From Sphingopyxis microcysteis (GTDB lineage Bacteria; Pseudomonadota; Alphaproteobacteria; Sphingomonadales; Sphingomonadaceae), in the NCBI RefSeq assembly GCF_012274265.1, contig NZ_JAANYY010000002.1, positions 310,001-374,000 on the forward strand: a stretch of 64,000 nucleotides of DNA. Reading direction: 5' to 3'. Of this stretch, positions 9,336 through 18,480 are shown one piece after another. A program made the position numbers and the translations under genes. Numbering within the stretch: position 1 is the first letter of the stretch; each line of letters opens with the position of its first letter. The notes under the pieces are model-generated. The model saw only the letters and a list, made by a program, of their open reading frames with translations. It was not told the DNA's origin and searched no databases.

Positions 9336-10288
9336 GCGCGCCGCCCAGCCTGCTGGCCCCGCGCGTCCTATTCCCCTTCCTCTTCATCACCCTGATCTGG
9401 GGGTCGACGTGGATCGTGATTACCGGGCAACTCGGCGTCGTGCCCCCCAGCTGGTCGGTCGCTTACCGCTTTTTCGTCGGCGCTGCCGCGATGTTCGCCT
9501 ATGCCGCCTGGCGTCGCGAACGATTGACGCTCTCGGGGTTCGGCTGGGGGTTTGCGGCGCTGCTCGGGCTCGCTCAGTTCGCGCTCAACTTCAATTTCGT
9601 CTATCGCGCCGAGCTCCACATCACCTCGGGACTGGTTGCGGTGCTGTTCGCGCTGCTGATTGTTCCGAATACCCTGCTCGGGCGCATCTTCCTGAAGACG
9701 AAAGTCGAGGGACGCTTCCTGCTCGGTGCCGGAATCGCGATCGTCGGAGTGGGGATGATGATCCTGCACGAATATCGCGCCGCCAACGTCGGGGCCGCCG
9801 AAGTGCTGATCGGCACCGCGCTCACCCTGTGCGGCGTGCTCAGCGCGTCGGCATCGAATGTGATGCAGGGATCGAGCGTGGCGCGCGAACAATCGATGGC
9901 GGTGATGATCGCGTGGGCGATGCTGTTTGGCGCCCTGGGCGATGCCGTCTTTGCGTGGGCGACCACCGGCCCGCCGGTGATCGAGGCGACACCGGCCTAT
10001 CTGGGCGGCGTGCTGTATCTGGGGGTCGTCGCCAGCGCGGTGACCTTCCCGCTCTATTTCAACATCATCCGCGCGGTCGGACCGGGGCAGGCGGCATGGT
10101 CGAGCGTGCTGATCCCGATCATCGCGATGGGCTTTTCGACGCTGTTCGAGGGGTATCGCTGGGCGCCGCTGTCGATCGCGGGCGGTGCGGTGGCGCTGAT
10201 CGGGTTGGTGATCGCGGTGGCGAAAAGGCCCGATCGCCCGTCGGTCAGCGGCAATATGGTCGCGGTTCCGGTGGAGCGCGACGCTTAG
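9332..10288 (+). CDS. EamA/DMT-family transporter
   Basis: This 318-residue inner-membrane protein has about ten hydrophobic segments in two repeated EamA halves (roughly 10-140 and 155-300). The first half begins with LIWGSTWIVITGQ, the typical DMT signature. Relatives export amino acids or other metabolites; this substrate is unknown. The ATG at 9332 overlaps the threonine aldolase stop, so the longer frame from 9245 is rejected and the two genes form an operon. Confidence 0.9.
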   Translation: MSAPPSLLAPRVLFPFLFITLIWGSTWIVITGQLGVVPPSWSVAYRFFVGAAAMFAYAAWRRERLTLSGFGWGFAALLGLAQFALNFNFVYRAELHITSGLVAVLFALLIVPNTLLGRIFLKTKVEGRFLLGAGIAIVGVGMMILHEYRAANVGAAEVLIGTALTLCGVLSASASNVMQGSSVAREQSMAVMIAWAMLFGALGDAVFAWATTGPPVIEATPAYLGGVLYLGVVASAVTFPLYFNIIRAVGPGQAAWSSVLIPIIAMGFSTLFEGYRWAPLSIAGGAVALIGLVIAVAKRPDRPSVSGNMVAVPVERDA

Positions 10289-10338
10289 GTTCGCGACCCT
10301 TGGTTGTCACGGGTGTATTGTTTCGATAGGACGGCGAC

Positions 10339-11616
10339 ATGAAACGTCTTGCTACTCCGTTCGTCCTGCTCGCCGCCTGCCTGTCCGCACCGGCGCTCGC
10401 CCAGACTTCCTGCCAGCCCGGCACTTATGCCGCACCCGATGGCGATTTTGTTGTCCTCGTTCCCTTGCCGTCGATCCCGGCGCCGGGGCTGCGCTACCTG
10501 TTCCGCGACGGTCGCCGTGGCGCCACCACGGATGCGACGGCGCCGTTGGCGTGCAGCAACGACGGCGTGATGATCGGCGGGGCGACGTGGAAGCCGATCG
10601 TTTTTCGCGAAACGCCTGCGACATTCAACAGCGTGGGGACCAAGCTGTCGGGGGTGCTGATCGAGCCGCCAACCGCCGATCCCAAACGTCCGCTCGTGGT
10701 CATGGTCCATGGGTCGGAGCGCAATTCGCCGATCGGCGGGGTCTATGGCTATGCGATGGCGGCGCAGGGGATTTCGGTCTTCGTCTATGACAAGCGCGGC
10801 ACGGGCGCATCGGAAGGCGAATATACGCAGAATTTCGAACTGCTCGCCGCCGATGCGGCGCAAGCGCTCGGTCAGGCGCGCAGCATGACGCCGGGCCGGG
10901 CCGGCCGCGCGGGATTTTTCGGCGGTAGTCAGGGCGGGTGGGTCGCGCCCCGCGCCGCGACGTTGACGAAGGCCGATTTTGTCGCGGTCGGTTTCGGCCT
11001 TGTCGCGTCGCCGATCGAGGAGGATCGCGAACAGCTGGTGTCGGAAGTGCGCGCCGCGGGGCAGGGGGATGAGGCGGTGCAGCTTGTGAACCGACTGTCG
11101 TCGGCGACCGGCAAATTGCTGCTGTCCAATTTTACCGCGGGTTATGACGAGCTCGACGCGGTGCGACGCGACATGGCCGGCAAAGCGTGGGCCGCGACGA
11201 TCGCGGGCGAGCATAGCGGCGCGATGCTGCGCATGTCGAACGACGAGCTGCGCCGCGTGGGCCGTGCGCGTTTCGACAATCTGGAGCTGATCTGGGACTA
11301 TGACGCGCTGGCGGCGCTGAAAAAGCTCGATGCGCCCTTGCTGTGGGTTCTGGCCGGAGAGGATCGCGAGGCACCGATCGAAACAACACGCGGCGCGCTG
11401 CTCGGTCTTGCCAAAGGCGGCAGGCCGGTCGACGTTTATCTGTTTCCCGACACCGACCATGGCATGTTCGAATTTCGAACCAATGCCGATGGGTCGCGGA
11501 GCGGAACGCGCATTACCGACGGCTATCTGAAGCTGCTCGGCGACTGGATCAAAGGCACAGCGCGCGGTCCCTATGGCCGCGCCGAGCATTTGACAAAAAG
11601 CGTCAGCCCGCGCTGA
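10339..11616 (+). CDS. Secreted alpha/beta hydrolase
   Basis: This 425-residue protein has a Sec signal peptide (1-21, ending ALAQ) and an alpha/beta-hydrolase fold. Visible elements are the oxyanion-region MVHGSE (about 122-127), the nucleophile elbow GGSQGGW with S197, and the late acid/histidine region DTDHGMFE near 374-380. Bacterial relatives act as esterases, acyl hydrolases or peptidases, and the substrate cannot be told here. Its 3' end overlaps the convergent murA gene by 14 nt (11603-11616), so there is no space for separate terminators. Confidence 0.88.
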   Translation: MKRLATPFVLLAACLSAPALAQTSCQPGTYAAPDGDFVVLVPLPSIPAPGLRYLFRDGRRGATTDATAPLACSNDGVMIGGATWKPIVFRETPATFNSVGTKLSGVLIEPPTADPKRPLVVMVHGSERNSPIGGVYGYAMAAQGISVFVYDKRGTGASEGEYTQNFELLAADAAQALGQARSMTPGRAGRAGFFGGSQGGWVAPRAATLTKADFVAVGFGLVASPIEEDREQLVSEVRAAGQGDEAVQLVNRLSSATGKLLLSNFTAGYDELDAVRRDMAGKAWAATIAGEHSGAMLRMSNDELRRVGRARFDNLELIWDYDALAALKKLDAPLLWVLAGEDREAPIETTRGALLGLAKGGRPVDVYLFPDTDHGMFEFRTNADGSRSGTRITDGYLKLLGDWIKGTARGPYGRAEHLTKSVSPR

Positions 11617-12889
11617 TCCGCTCGATGTCGGCGCCGACCGCCTGGAGTTTTTCCTCCAGCCGTTCGTAACCGCGATCGAGGTGATAGACGCGGTTGACCT
11701 CGGTCTGGCCCTGCGCCGCGAGCCCGGCGATGATCAGGCTCATCGATGCGCGGAGGTCCGTCGCCATCACCGGCGCACCGACCAGATGATCGACCCCGCG
11801 TACCACCGCGCTGCGTCCGCGCACTTCGATGTCGCAGCCCATGCGAGCGAGTTCCGGAACATGCATGTAGCGGTTTTCGAAGATCGTTTCGGTGAACAGG
11901 CTGGCGCCCTTGCCGAGGGTCGCCATCGCCATGAACTGCGCCTGCATGTCGGTCGCAAAGCCCGGGTAGGGCGCGGTCGACAGGGTGACGGGTTCGGCGC
12001 GCCCCGACATCGCGACGCGGATGCCGGTCTTGCTCTCTTCGACCGCCGCACCGGCCTGGCGCAACGCCGAAAGCGTAGCTTCCATTTCGCTGGCTTTCGC
12101 GCCCACCAGTTCGACATCGCCCTCGGTGATGACCGCGGCGCAGGCATAGCTGCCCGCCTCGATACGGTCGGCCATCACCCGGTAGGTTGCGCCGTGCAGG
12201 CGGTCGACGCCCTCGATGGTCAGCGTTTCGGTGCCGATACCCTCGATATGCGCGCCCATCGCGACCAGGCAGTTGCACAGGTCGACGATCTCGGGCTCGC
12301 GTGCGGCGTTCTCAAGGACGCAGGTGCCCTTGGCGAGCACCGCCGCCATCAGCGCATTTTCGGTCGCGCCGACCGACACCACGGGGAAGGTAAATTTGCC
12401 GCCGGGCAGGCGTCCGCGGCCGGGTGCGCTCGCCTTGACATATCCCGAGGCGAGTTCGATCTCGGCGCCGAACGCCTCCAGCGCTTTTAGGTGCAGGTCG
12501 ATCGGGCGGTTGCCGATCGCACAGCCGCCGGGGAGCGAGACGGTCGCTTCGCCCGCGCGCGCGAGCAGCGGGCCGAGCACGAGGATCGACGCGCGCATCT
12601 TGCGAACAATGTCATAGGGCGCGACGGTCGAGGTCAGCGTCGTTGTCCGCGCGGTCATCACGCGGCCGAAATCCTCGGGCCGCGATCCTTCGATCGTCGT
12701 CGAGCAGCCGAGCTGGTTGAGCAAATGACCAAAGCCATCGACGTCGGCGAGCCGCGGCAGATTGCGCAGCGTCAGCGGTTCGTCGGTGAGCAGCGCGCAG
12801 GGCAGCAGCGTGAGCGCCGCATTCTTGGCGCCGGAGATGGGGATACGGCCCTTGAGTCGCTGGCCGCCGCGAATGACGATCTGATCCAT
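11603..12889 (-). CDS. murA: UDP-N-acetylglucosamine 1-carboxyvinyltransferase
   Basis: This 428-residue cytosolic enzyme transfers enolpyruvate from PEP to UDP-GlcNAc in the first committed step of peptidoglycan synthesis, and is essential in most bacteria. The conserved K22-N23 pair is in ISGAKNAAL, and the catalytic loop [13 protein letters not shown] carries C123, equivalent to C115 of E. coli and the residue attacked by fosfomycin. A cysteine here predicts normal fosfomycin targeting. Length fits the family. It appears monocistronic, with its 3' end overlapping a convergent hydrolase. Confidence 0.97.
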   Translation of the reverse strand: MDQIVIRGGQRLKGRIPISGAKNAALTLLPCALLTDEPLTLRNLPRLADVDGFGHLLNQLGCSTTIEGSRPEDFGRVMTARTTTLTSTVAPYDIVRKMRASILVLGPLLARAGEATVSLPGGCAIGNRPIDLHLKALEAFGAEIELASGYVKASAPGRGRLPGGKFTFPVVSVGATENALMAAVLAKGTCVLENAAREPEIVDLCNCLVAMGAHIEGIGTETLTIEGVDRLHGATYRVMADRIEAGSYACAAVITEGDVELVGAKASEMEATLSALRQAGAAVEESKTGIRVAMSGRAEPVTLSTAPYPGFATDMQAQFMAMATLGKGASLFTETIFENRYMHVPELARMGCDIEVRGRSAVVRGVDHLVGAPVMATDLRASMSLIIAGLAAQGQTEVNRVYHLDRGYERLEEKLQAVGADIERISAG

Positions 12890-13035
12890 GGCCAGTCTTT
12901 AGCGCAAGGGCGCGGACGCGCAAGCGCGGGCACCTTTCGCCGTGGCTTTCCGGTCAGAAATGTGAAACTATTCTGGACGAGTTCGGATCGATCCGGGCAG
13001 GGCGAACCGAAGCGGCTTTCACGGGGGAGGGCGTC

Positions 13036-14016
13036 ATGCGCAACAGGTTCGTCACGATCATCACATCTTCGGCGTTGATCGCCAGCCAGCTGGTCGTTCC
13101 GGCGATGCCGCAATCGACCTATCCCTATCCACCCCCCACGGCGGACCCGGCCTATAACGGTGGCTATGCGGGTACGCTGCGCTGCGAGTCGCGCAACAAC
13201 AAGCTTCAGCGCTGCAATGTCCGCACCGACAATCGCGTGGACCTGATCCGGGTGATCGGGGGGCGTTGTTCGAAAGGCCGCGATTGGGGTTTCACTGCGA
13301 ACCAGATTTGGGTGTCGGGCGGTTGCCGCGCCGAATTCGGCTATGGTTATGCCAACAATGGTGGCTATCCGACCCCTTTGCCGCAGCCGATCGATGATTA
13401 TGCCGGGACGCTCCGCTGTGAATCGTGGAGCTATAAATATCAGCAGTGCAACGTCCCGACGAACAATCGCGTCGACCTGACCCGCAAGATCGCGGGCAAG
13501 TGCAACGCGGGGCGCCAATGGGGCTATACCGGCGATTATATCTGGGTCGACAAGGGCTGCCGCGCCGAATTCGCTTATGGTTACCGCGATGTCCAGCCGA
13601 CCCGACCCGACAAGGACAAGGGGCCGAGCACGGGACTGATCATCGGCGGGGTCGTCGTTGCCGGCGGGCTGCTTGCGCTGCTGCTCAGCAAAAAGAAGAA
13701 GGCCGCGGACGGGACGACCGAGGAAAGCGCGACGACGCACCCGCCGCGCGGGCCCGCTACACTGAGCGCGAACCTCAGCGGCCTGCCGAGCGCGTCGCGG
13801 CCGTCGGTGCAAAATTGCATGACCGACGCGGCGCGCCAGATCGGGATAACCGGCGGGACAAAGCTGTCCTACGACAAGCTCGTCTCGCTCGAACAGGGCA
13901 ATGGCGGCTGGCGGATCCGCGCCGCGATGACCGCGACCTATCCCGACGGCGCCAAATCCATCGAAATGTACTGCCGAGCGACGCCAAGCGACATCATCCA
14001 GCTCGATTTTTCGTAG
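13036..14016 (+). CDS. DUF3011 repeat protein with a central membrane segment
   Basis: This 326-residue protein has a signal-like N-terminus (about 1-26), then two copies of the cysteine-rich DUF3011 module (46-102 and 125-180; each has LRCES..., a CNV motif, an RVDL motif, and a terminal GCRAEF). A basic linker leads to a hydrophobic segment (about 199-218, followed by KKKK) and a C-terminal region of about 85 residues carrying one conserved-looking cysteine pair. The function of DUF3011 is not established; repeats and export suggest an envelope role. The start at 13036 has GGGGAGG just upstream. Confidence 0.82.
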   Translation: MRNRFVTIITSSALIASQLVVPAMPQSTYPYPPPTADPAYNGGYAGTLRCESRNNKLQRCNVRTDNRVDLIRVIGGRCSKGRDWGFTANQIWVSGGCRAEFGYGYANNGGYPTPLPQPIDDYAGTLRCESWSYKYQQCNVPTNNRVDLTRKIAGKCNAGRQWGYTGDYIWVDKGCRAEFAYGYRDVQPTRPDKDKGPSTGLIIGGVVVAGGLLALLLSKKKKAADGTTEESATTHPPRGPATLSANLSGLPSASRPSVQNCMTDAARQIGITGGTKLSYDKLVSLEQGNGGWRIRAAMTATYPDGAKSIEMYCRATPSDIIQLDFS

Positions 14017-14040
14017 CGAGGGTTTCGCGCCCTATTTCTC

Positions 14041-14118
14041 CGTCATCCCGGCGAAGGCCGGGATCTCCACGTTGCGTCATGTCGCGAAGGCGAGATCCCG
14101 GCCTTCGCCGGGATGACG
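14041..14118. repeat. Palindromic element, CGTCATCCCGG family
   Basis: Perfect 27-nt inverted arms (14041-14067 and 14092-14118) enclose a 24-nt centre; total length is 78 nt. It lies between the convergent ends of the DUF3011 gene and the hydroxychromene isomerase gene, where it could act as a shared terminator-like structure. Confidence 0.9.
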
Positions 14119-14134
14119 ATATCGGGAACTGGAT

Positions 14135-14740
14135 TTAAGCCAGCAGAGCCTCCTCGACCTGTCCCAGCCGGTCCTTGCCGAAAAACATCGCCTCGCCGAC
14201 GAAGAAGGTGGGAATGCCGAACACGCCGCGCGCGACCGCGTTTTCGGTGTTAGCGACCAGCTTGGCCTTGATCTCGGGCTCTTGCGTCCGCGCGAGCAGC
14301 GCCGGGCCGTCGAAGCCGTTCGCCGACAGGAAGGTCGCGATGACGTCGGGGTCGTCCATCTTCAGCCCTTCTTCCCACATCGCTCGATTCACCGCGTCGA
14401 CATAATCGTCGAGCACGCCTTCGTCGGCCGCGACGATCGCGCCGCGCATGATCGTCAGTGTGTTGACCGGGAAGTGCGGGTTGAGGCGGAATTTGGTCAG
14501 GCCATGTTTTTCGATGAAGCGCCGCATCTCGAGATTTTCATAGGCAAGCTTGGCTGGCGCGTCGGCATATTGGATCATCGGCGCCTTGTTGCCCGTCGCC
14601 TTGAAAATGCCACCGAGCAGGCAGGGGGTGATGACGAGGTCGGCGCCGGTACGGTCGAGCAGTTCGGGCAGCGCCTTCATCGACAGATAGGCGTTGGGGC
14701 TGCCGAAATCGAAGATGAGTTCTAAGGTCCTTGTCACCAT
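14135..14740 (-). CDS. 2-hydroxychromene-2-carboxylate isomerase family protein (DsbA-like)
   Basis: This 201-residue protein has the thioredoxin-like DsbA/GST-kappa fold of 2-hydroxychromene-2-carboxylate isomerase, a glutathione-dependent step in naphthalene breakdown. The motif LIFDFGSPNAYLS carries S14, where the family has its catalytic serine, and GVFGIPTFFVGEAMFFGKDRL near the C-terminus is the conserved cis-proline segment. Many members are not in aromatic pathways and act as general glutathione S-transferases. The ATG at 14740 overlaps the SDR gene upstream by 7 nt, so the two are one operon, probably under the divergent HxlR regulator. Confidence 0.88.
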   Translation of the reverse strand: MVTRTLELIFDFGSPNAYLSMKALPELLDRTGADLVITPCLLGGIFKATGNKAPMIQYADAPAKLAYENLEMRRFIEKHGLTKFRLNPHFPVNTLTIMRGAIVAADEGVLDDYVDAVNRAMWEEGLKMDDPDVIATFLSANGFDGPALLARTQEPEIKAKLVANTENAVARGVFGIPTFFVGEAMFFGKDRLGQVEEALLA

Positions 14741-15465
14741 TTTTCTCCCCAGGGGCGAAGGTCGAGTTCGTGCGTCCAGGCGCTTTTCGGCTGCTTGTGG
14801 AGCATCACATAATTGGCGGCGATCGCGGCCGGATTGAGGATCAGATCCTGCGCCTTGGCATTGTCGAAATCGGGATGGCGACCCTTGATGAAGTCGGTGT
14901 CGATCGCGCCGTCGATGACGGTGTGCGCGACGTGGATGCCCTGCGGCCCCAATTCGCGCGCCATCGCCTGCGCAAGCATACGCAGCGCGCCCTTGGCGCC
15001 CGAAAAAGCGGCATAGCCCGACCCGCCGCGCAGGCTTGCGGTGGCGCCGGTAAAGATGATCGTGCCGCGGCCGCGCGGCGCCATGCGCTTCGCCGCCTCG
15101 CGCCCCATCAGGAAACCGCCGAGGCACGCCATTTCCCAGACCTTTGTGTAAACGCGCACCGTCGTCTCGGCGATCGGGAAGTTCACATTGGCGCCGATGT
15201 TGAACACGGCGACCTCGACCGGGCCGACCTCGGTTTCGACCTGATCGAACAGCGCGATCATCGCCGCTTCGTCGCGCGCGTCGGCAGGGAAGGCGCGGGC
15301 CTGACACCCGTCGTCGCGGATCGACTGCGCCAGCGTTTCCAGCTGATCGGCGTTGCGTTCGCGGCGGTTGACGCAGGCGGTCAGACCCTCGGCGGCGAAC
15401 GCGCGGGCGATGGCGCCCCCTGTGGCGTCGCCGGCGCCAATGATGACGGCTGCAGGATTGGGCAT
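14734..15465 (-). CDS. Short-chain dehydrogenase/reductase, Phe in place of catalytic Tyr
   Basis: This 243-residue SDR has a variant nucleotide-binding loop (IIGAGDATGGAIA, 8-20), the NIGAN segment (89-93), and S144 at the usual catalytic serine position. The expected YxxxK reads FSGAK: F154 replaces the catalytic tyrosine (codon TTT) and K158 is present. Other SDR subfamilies carry the same change, so this may be a subfamily trait, but classical hydride-transfer chemistry needs re-examination. It is the first gene of the operon with the hydroxychromene isomerase. A 17-bp palindrome lies 30 bp upstream. Confidence 0.88.
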   Translation of the reverse strand: MPNPAAVIIGAGDATGGAIARAFAAEGLTACVNRRERNADQLETLAQSIRDDGCQARAFPADARDEAAMIALFDQVETEVGPVEVAVFNIGANVNFPIAETTVRVYTKVWEMACLGGFLMGREAAKRMAPRGRGTIIFTGATASLRGGSGYAAFSGAKGALRMLAQAMARELGPQGIHVAHTVIDGAIDTDFIKGRHPDFDNAKAQDLILNPAAIAANYVMLHKQPKSAWTHELDLRPWGEKW

Positions 15466-15494
15466 AAGCGACTCTCCTCTTGCGGTTCATAGTA

Positions 15495-15511
15495 ACTATG
15501 ATAATCATAGT
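15495..15511. promoter_or_regulatory. Candidate HxlR operator
   Basis: ACTATGATAATCATAGT is a perfect 17-bp palindrome (8-bp arms around A). It is centred about 38 bp upstream of the SDR start, in the gap shared with the divergent HxlR gene at 15661. AT-rich inverted repeats are typical HxlR-family targets, but the assignment is positional. Confidence 0.6.
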
Positions 15512-15568
15512 GACAAGAGGTTTTTGGGGACACCAAAGAGAGCTATTGAGATTGCGCGCAAGAATGTT

Positions 15569-15642
15569 GTCATTGCGAGCGAAGCGAAGCAATCCAGAGC
15601 GGATTACGCTCCCCTGGATTGCTTCGCTTCGCTCGCAATGAC
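15569..15642. repeat. Palindromic element, GTCATTGCGAGCG family
   Basis: Perfect 29-nt inverted arms (15569-15597 and 15614-15642) enclose 16 nt. It lies between the candidate operator and the HxlR start, so it falls in the 5' untranslated region of the regulator. No other copy of this sequence family was seen in the window. Confidence 0.9.
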
Positions 15643-15660
15643 GGAAGGTAGATTAACCCG

Positions 15661-16170
15661 ATGCCCAAACGCACCGATCTATCCGACACCTTCTGCCCCG
15701 TTGGCCGCTCGGCCGAATTGCTCGGCGACCGCGCGGTGCTGCTCATTCTCCGCGATCTGTTTTTCGGCAATCGGCGGTTTGAAGTCATCGCCGCGAATAC
15801 CGGGCTCGGCCCGCAGCTCGTATCGGCGCGGCTCAAGCGGCTCGAGAGCGAGGGCGTGGTCGAGCGGCGCGCGTATCAGGAGCGCCCCGTCCGCCACGAA
15901 TATTGGCTGACCGCCAAGGGCAAGGATCTGTTCGGCGTGCTTTATGCGATGCGCGGCTGGGCCGAACGCTGGGCGTATCGCGACGGCGAAACCGGCGGCG
16001 GATCGGCGATGCGCTATATCCACCGTGCCTGCGGGAGCGACGTGGGGACCGCGTTGGTGTGTCCGGGGTGCGGCGAAACGCTGGGCTATGGCGATTTGAA
16101 GGGCGAGCCGTCACCGGAGCTCAGGGCCGAGCAGGCGCGCCGGGGTCGATCGGAATCTGCTCGCCGGTAA
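15661..16170 (+). CDS. HxlR-family transcriptional regulator
   Basis: This 169-residue protein has the MarR-like winged helix of the HxlR family (about 12-105; LLGDRAVLLILRDLFFG, then ARLKRLESEGVVERR). C12 in the FCPVGRS segment is the conserved N-terminal cysteine that several HxlR regulators use to sense electrophiles or quinones. A C-terminal extension carries two further cysteine clusters (ACGSD and VCPGCG) that look like a small zinc ribbon. It is divergent from the SDR/hydroxychromene isomerase operon, with a 17-bp palindrome between, suggesting repression of a detoxification operon and possible autoregulation. Confidence 0.9.
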   Translation: MPKRTDLSDTFCPVGRSAELLGDRAVLLILRDLFFGNRRFEVIAANTGLGPQLVSARLKRLESEGVVERRAYQERPVRHEYWLTAKGKDLFGVLYAMRGWAERWAYRDGETGGGSAMRYIHRACGSDVGTALVCPGCGETLGYGDLKGEPSPELRAEQARRGRSESARR

Positions 16171-16190
16171 AGCGGGCGGCTAATTTAATG

Positions 16191-16262
16191 GCAGGCGGGG
16201 GTGCGACCCGAAGAGCTCGGCGCAAACCGGTCCCCGCCTGCGGCTGAACCGCGGGTTCAGCC
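16191..16262. terminator. Hairpin cluster between convergent HxlR and lipoprotein genes
   Basis: Two perfect inverted repeats lie here: GCAGGCGGGG (16191-16200) with its complement at 16232-16241, and GGCTGAACC (16242-16250) with its complement at 16254-16262 across a 3-nt loop. The second overlaps the lipoprotein stop codon. There is no strong U-tract, so this is a terminator candidate only. Confidence 0.4.
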
Positions 16263-16703
16263 AGCGTCCCCCGCCGGTTTGCGATAGGGGACGAATTCGC
16301 CAAAAACGCAGGTCGGACCGCGAATGCCGCTCGACCGATCGACCAGATGAAAGAAATCGCCTTCGCAGGTCGAGGATCCGAACTGGCGGACGACCATGAT
16401 ATCGCTGTCGCGGGCGAGGCCAGGGCAACTGCTTTTGAGGTCGTTGCGATACACCAGATTGCCGCCCGACCGATAAAGAAGAATATTGTCCGACACGCGG
16501 ATCGTGTCGTTGCTGCGATAATTGGGCAGGCACCGCATCGGTTCGCCCGGAATCTTTCCCGCCAGTTGTTTGTCGAGCCGCTCGGCCTGCTTGGGTGTCA
16601 GCGCCGCGGCGCCCGGTTCGGCGGTGCCCGCGGGCGCGCAGCTGGCGACCAGCGGCGCCGCTGCGATCAGCAGTACGGCGCGCATCGGGTTCAGCATGGC
16701 CAT
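16257..16703 (-). CDS. Small exported lipoprotein of unknown function
   Basis: This 148-residue protein has a lipoprotein signal ending in a VASC lipobox (C22), then a mature region with a cysteine in MRCLPNYRS, a SCPGL segment, CEGDFF, and the C-terminal GPTCVFGEFVPYRKP. The pattern resembles the DUF6491-type lipoproteins of sphingomonads, whose role is unknown; I hold that match loosely. A complementary AAGGAGC sits upstream of the ATG at 16703. It follows gloB on the same strand by 64 nt. Confidence 0.7.
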   Translation of the reverse strand: MAMLNPMRAVLLIAAAPLVASCAPAGTAEPGAAALTPKQAERLDKQLAGKIPGEPMRCLPNYRSNDTIRVSDNILLYRSGGNLVYRNDLKSSCPGLARDSDIMVVRQFGSSTCEGDFFHLVDRSSGIRGPTCVFGEFVPYRKPAGDAG

Positions 16704-16767
16704 GGCATTGCTCCTTGAGATTGCTGAATATATTACTGACAGATGAACGGGCGCTGAAGCGGCAGCA

Positions 16768-17496
16768 TCAGGCCGCGTCCTTCAGCGCGCGGATACGCCC
16801 GAGTTCGGTGGCGCTCGTCGCGCGCAAAAAGGGATTGGTCGCGCGTTCGGCGCCGATCGTCGTCGGCACCGTCGCTTCCCCCGCCGCGCGCGCCGCCTCG
16901 ACCGCCGCCAGCCGCGCCGCCAGCGCTTCATTGTCGGGGTCGACAGTCACCGCAAAGCGCGCGTTCGACAGCGTATATTCGTGCGCGCAATAGACGCGCG
17001 TTGCATCGTCAAGCGAGCCGAGTTTCTGCATGTTCGCGAACATCTGGTCCGCGGTGCCTTCGAACAGGCGACCGCAGCCCATCGCGAACATCGTGTCACC
17101 GACAAAGATCGCGCCGTCGTCAGCGAAATGATAGGCGATGTGGCCTGCCGTGTGGGCGGGGACGTCCCACACACTCGCGATGTGATTGCCCAGTCGCACC
17201 GTGTCGCCGCCCTGTACCTGTACGTCGAGCGTCGGGATGCGAGCATATTCGGCGGCGGGACCGGTGATCGTGCAGCCGGTTGCTTCCTTCATCGCGGCGT
17301 TGCCGCCGGTGTGGTCGGGATGCCAATGGGTGTTCCAGATGTCGGTGATCGTCCAGCCGCGCTCGGCCGCGGCTTCTAGTACCGGATCGGCAACTGCGGG
17401 ATCGACGACCATTGTCCCACCGCTAGCGGAATCGTGGACCAGCCAGACATAATTGTCGCTGAGCACCGGGATGCGGACGATTTCGAGTGCAGTCAT
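16768..17496 (-). CDS. gloB: Hydroxyacylglutathione hydrolase (glyoxalase II)
   Basis: This 242-residue metallo-beta-lactamase-fold enzyme hydrolyses S-D-lactoylglutathione to lactate and glutathione, the second step of methylglyoxal detoxification. The binuclear metal site THWHPDHTGG gives H57, H59, D61 and H62. Further ligands are in the TAGHIAYHF and GDTMFAMGCGRLFEG segments, and the C-terminal glyoxalase II substrate domain with NARFAVTVDPDN is present. It lies just downstream of a VOC protein that could supply glyoxalase I activity. Confidence 0.94.
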   Translation of the reverse strand: MTALEIVRIPVLSDNYVWLVHDSASGGTMVVDPAVADPVLEAAAERGWTITDIWNTHWHPDHTGGNAAMKEATGCTITGPAAEYARIPTLDVQVQGGDTVRLGNHIASVWDVPAHTAGHIAYHFADDGAIFVGDTMFAMGCGRLFEGTADQMFANMQKLGSLDDATRVYCAHEYTLSNARFAVTVDPDNEALAARLAAVEAARAAGEATVPTTIGAERATNPFLRATSATELGRIRALKDAA

Positions 17497-17570
17497 GCGT
17501 CGCTCCTTTCGTTCACCGGCCTCATGCCTGCAAGACGGAGGCGCCGCGCCGCCGCCTTGGTCGCGCCGTC

Positions 17571-18008
17571 TTACCAGCTACCGACGTTCGGCATCGACGA
17601 CCAGGGTTCCTGCGGCGGTAAGTGACCATTTTGGAGGAGTTCGACCGAAATGCCGTCGGGCGACCGGACGAATGCCATATGGCCGTCGCGCGGCGGGCGG
17701 TTGATCGTCACCCCGGCGTCCATCAGTCGCTGGCACGTCGCGTAGATATCTTCGACGCGGTACGCCAGATGGCCGAAATTGCGGCCGCCCGCATATTGTT
17801 CGGGCGCGCTGCCGTCTTCGGGCGGCCAATTATAGGTCAGTTCGACCTCGGCGACCCCATCCTGCCCCGGACAGGCGAGGAAGATCAGCGTGAAGCGCCC
17901 CTGCTCGCTGTCGAAGCGGCGGACTTCCTCGAGCCCGACAAGCTTGAAAAAGGCGACGGTCGCGTCGGGGTCGGTGACGCGGATCATGGTGTGGAGATAT
18001 TGGGTCAT
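17571..18008 (-). CDS. gloA: VOC-family lactoylglutathione lyase (glyoxalase I-like)
   Basis: This 145-residue protein has two vicinal-oxygen-chelate halves. Likely metal ligands are H6 (YLHTMIRV), a glutamate in VAEVELTYNW, a histidine in NFGHLAYRV, and a glutamate in GISVELLQ, the His-Glu-His-Glu pattern of glyoxalase I, which isomerises the methylglyoxal-glutathione adduct. The neighbouring gloB supports this over other VOC activities. It starts 9 nt after the thioesterase stop, so thioesterase, VOC and gloB form one transcription unit. Confidence 0.85.
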   Translation of the reverse strand: MTQYLHTMIRVTDPDATVAFFKLVGLEEVRRFDSEQGRFTLIFLACPGQDGVAEVELTYNWPPEDGSAPEQYAGGRNFGHLAYRVEDIYATCQRLMDAGVTINRPPRDGHMAFVRSPDGISVELLQNGHLPPQEPWSSMPNVGSW

Positions 18009-18017
18009 CCGGCCATC

Positions 18018-18455
18018 CTACGCGCGCAGGCTCTGTCCTTCAAATGCTTCGAACAGATTTACGAATTCATCGGGCACTGGGGTCGGCGCGCCTTGCGCTT
18101 CGGCGACATGGACGCTGACCTCCAGTCCGGTCGCGCGCAGATCGTCTTGCCCCGCGCCGTGCAGTTCGAACAGGAAGGTCATCGAGCTTCGGCCCACGCG
18201 CGAACAGCGCACGCAAATGTCGATCTCTTCGTCGAGCAGGATCGGCACCTTGTAATCGACCTCGGCGCGCGCGACGTGAAATTCGGGGCTGTCGCGCTGC
18301 GGCCAGCGGTCATAGACCCCCACGGCGCGCCAATATTCGGTGATCCCGATGTCGAAATATTCGAGGTAGCGGCTGTTGAACACCACCGCCTGCGCGTCAA
18401 TCTCGGCGTAGCGAACGCGCTTGGTGACGTGAAATTTGAAGTCGTTGCGGGCCAT
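18018..18455 (-). CDS. Hotdog-fold acyl-CoA thioesterase
   Basis: This 145-residue protein belongs to the 4-hydroxybenzoyl-CoA thioesterase/YbgC-type hotdog family, which cleaves acyl-CoA to acid and CoA. The N-terminal signature RVRYAEIDAQAVVFNSRYLEYFD carries D20, the position of the catalytic acid. Length matches the family. The acyl substrate is unknown. It is the first gene of the unit that continues into the VOC and gloB genes. Confidence 0.87.
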   Translation of the reverse strand: MARNDFKFHVTKRVRYAEIDAQAVVFNSRYLEYFDIGITEYWRAVGVYDRWPQRDSPEFHVARAEVDYKVPILLDEEIDICVRCSRVGRSSMTFLFELHGAGQDDLRATGLEVSVHVAEAQGAPTPVPDEFVNLFEAFEGQSLRA

Positions 18456-18480
18456 ATTGTCCTCTGGATAGCCTCGTCTG

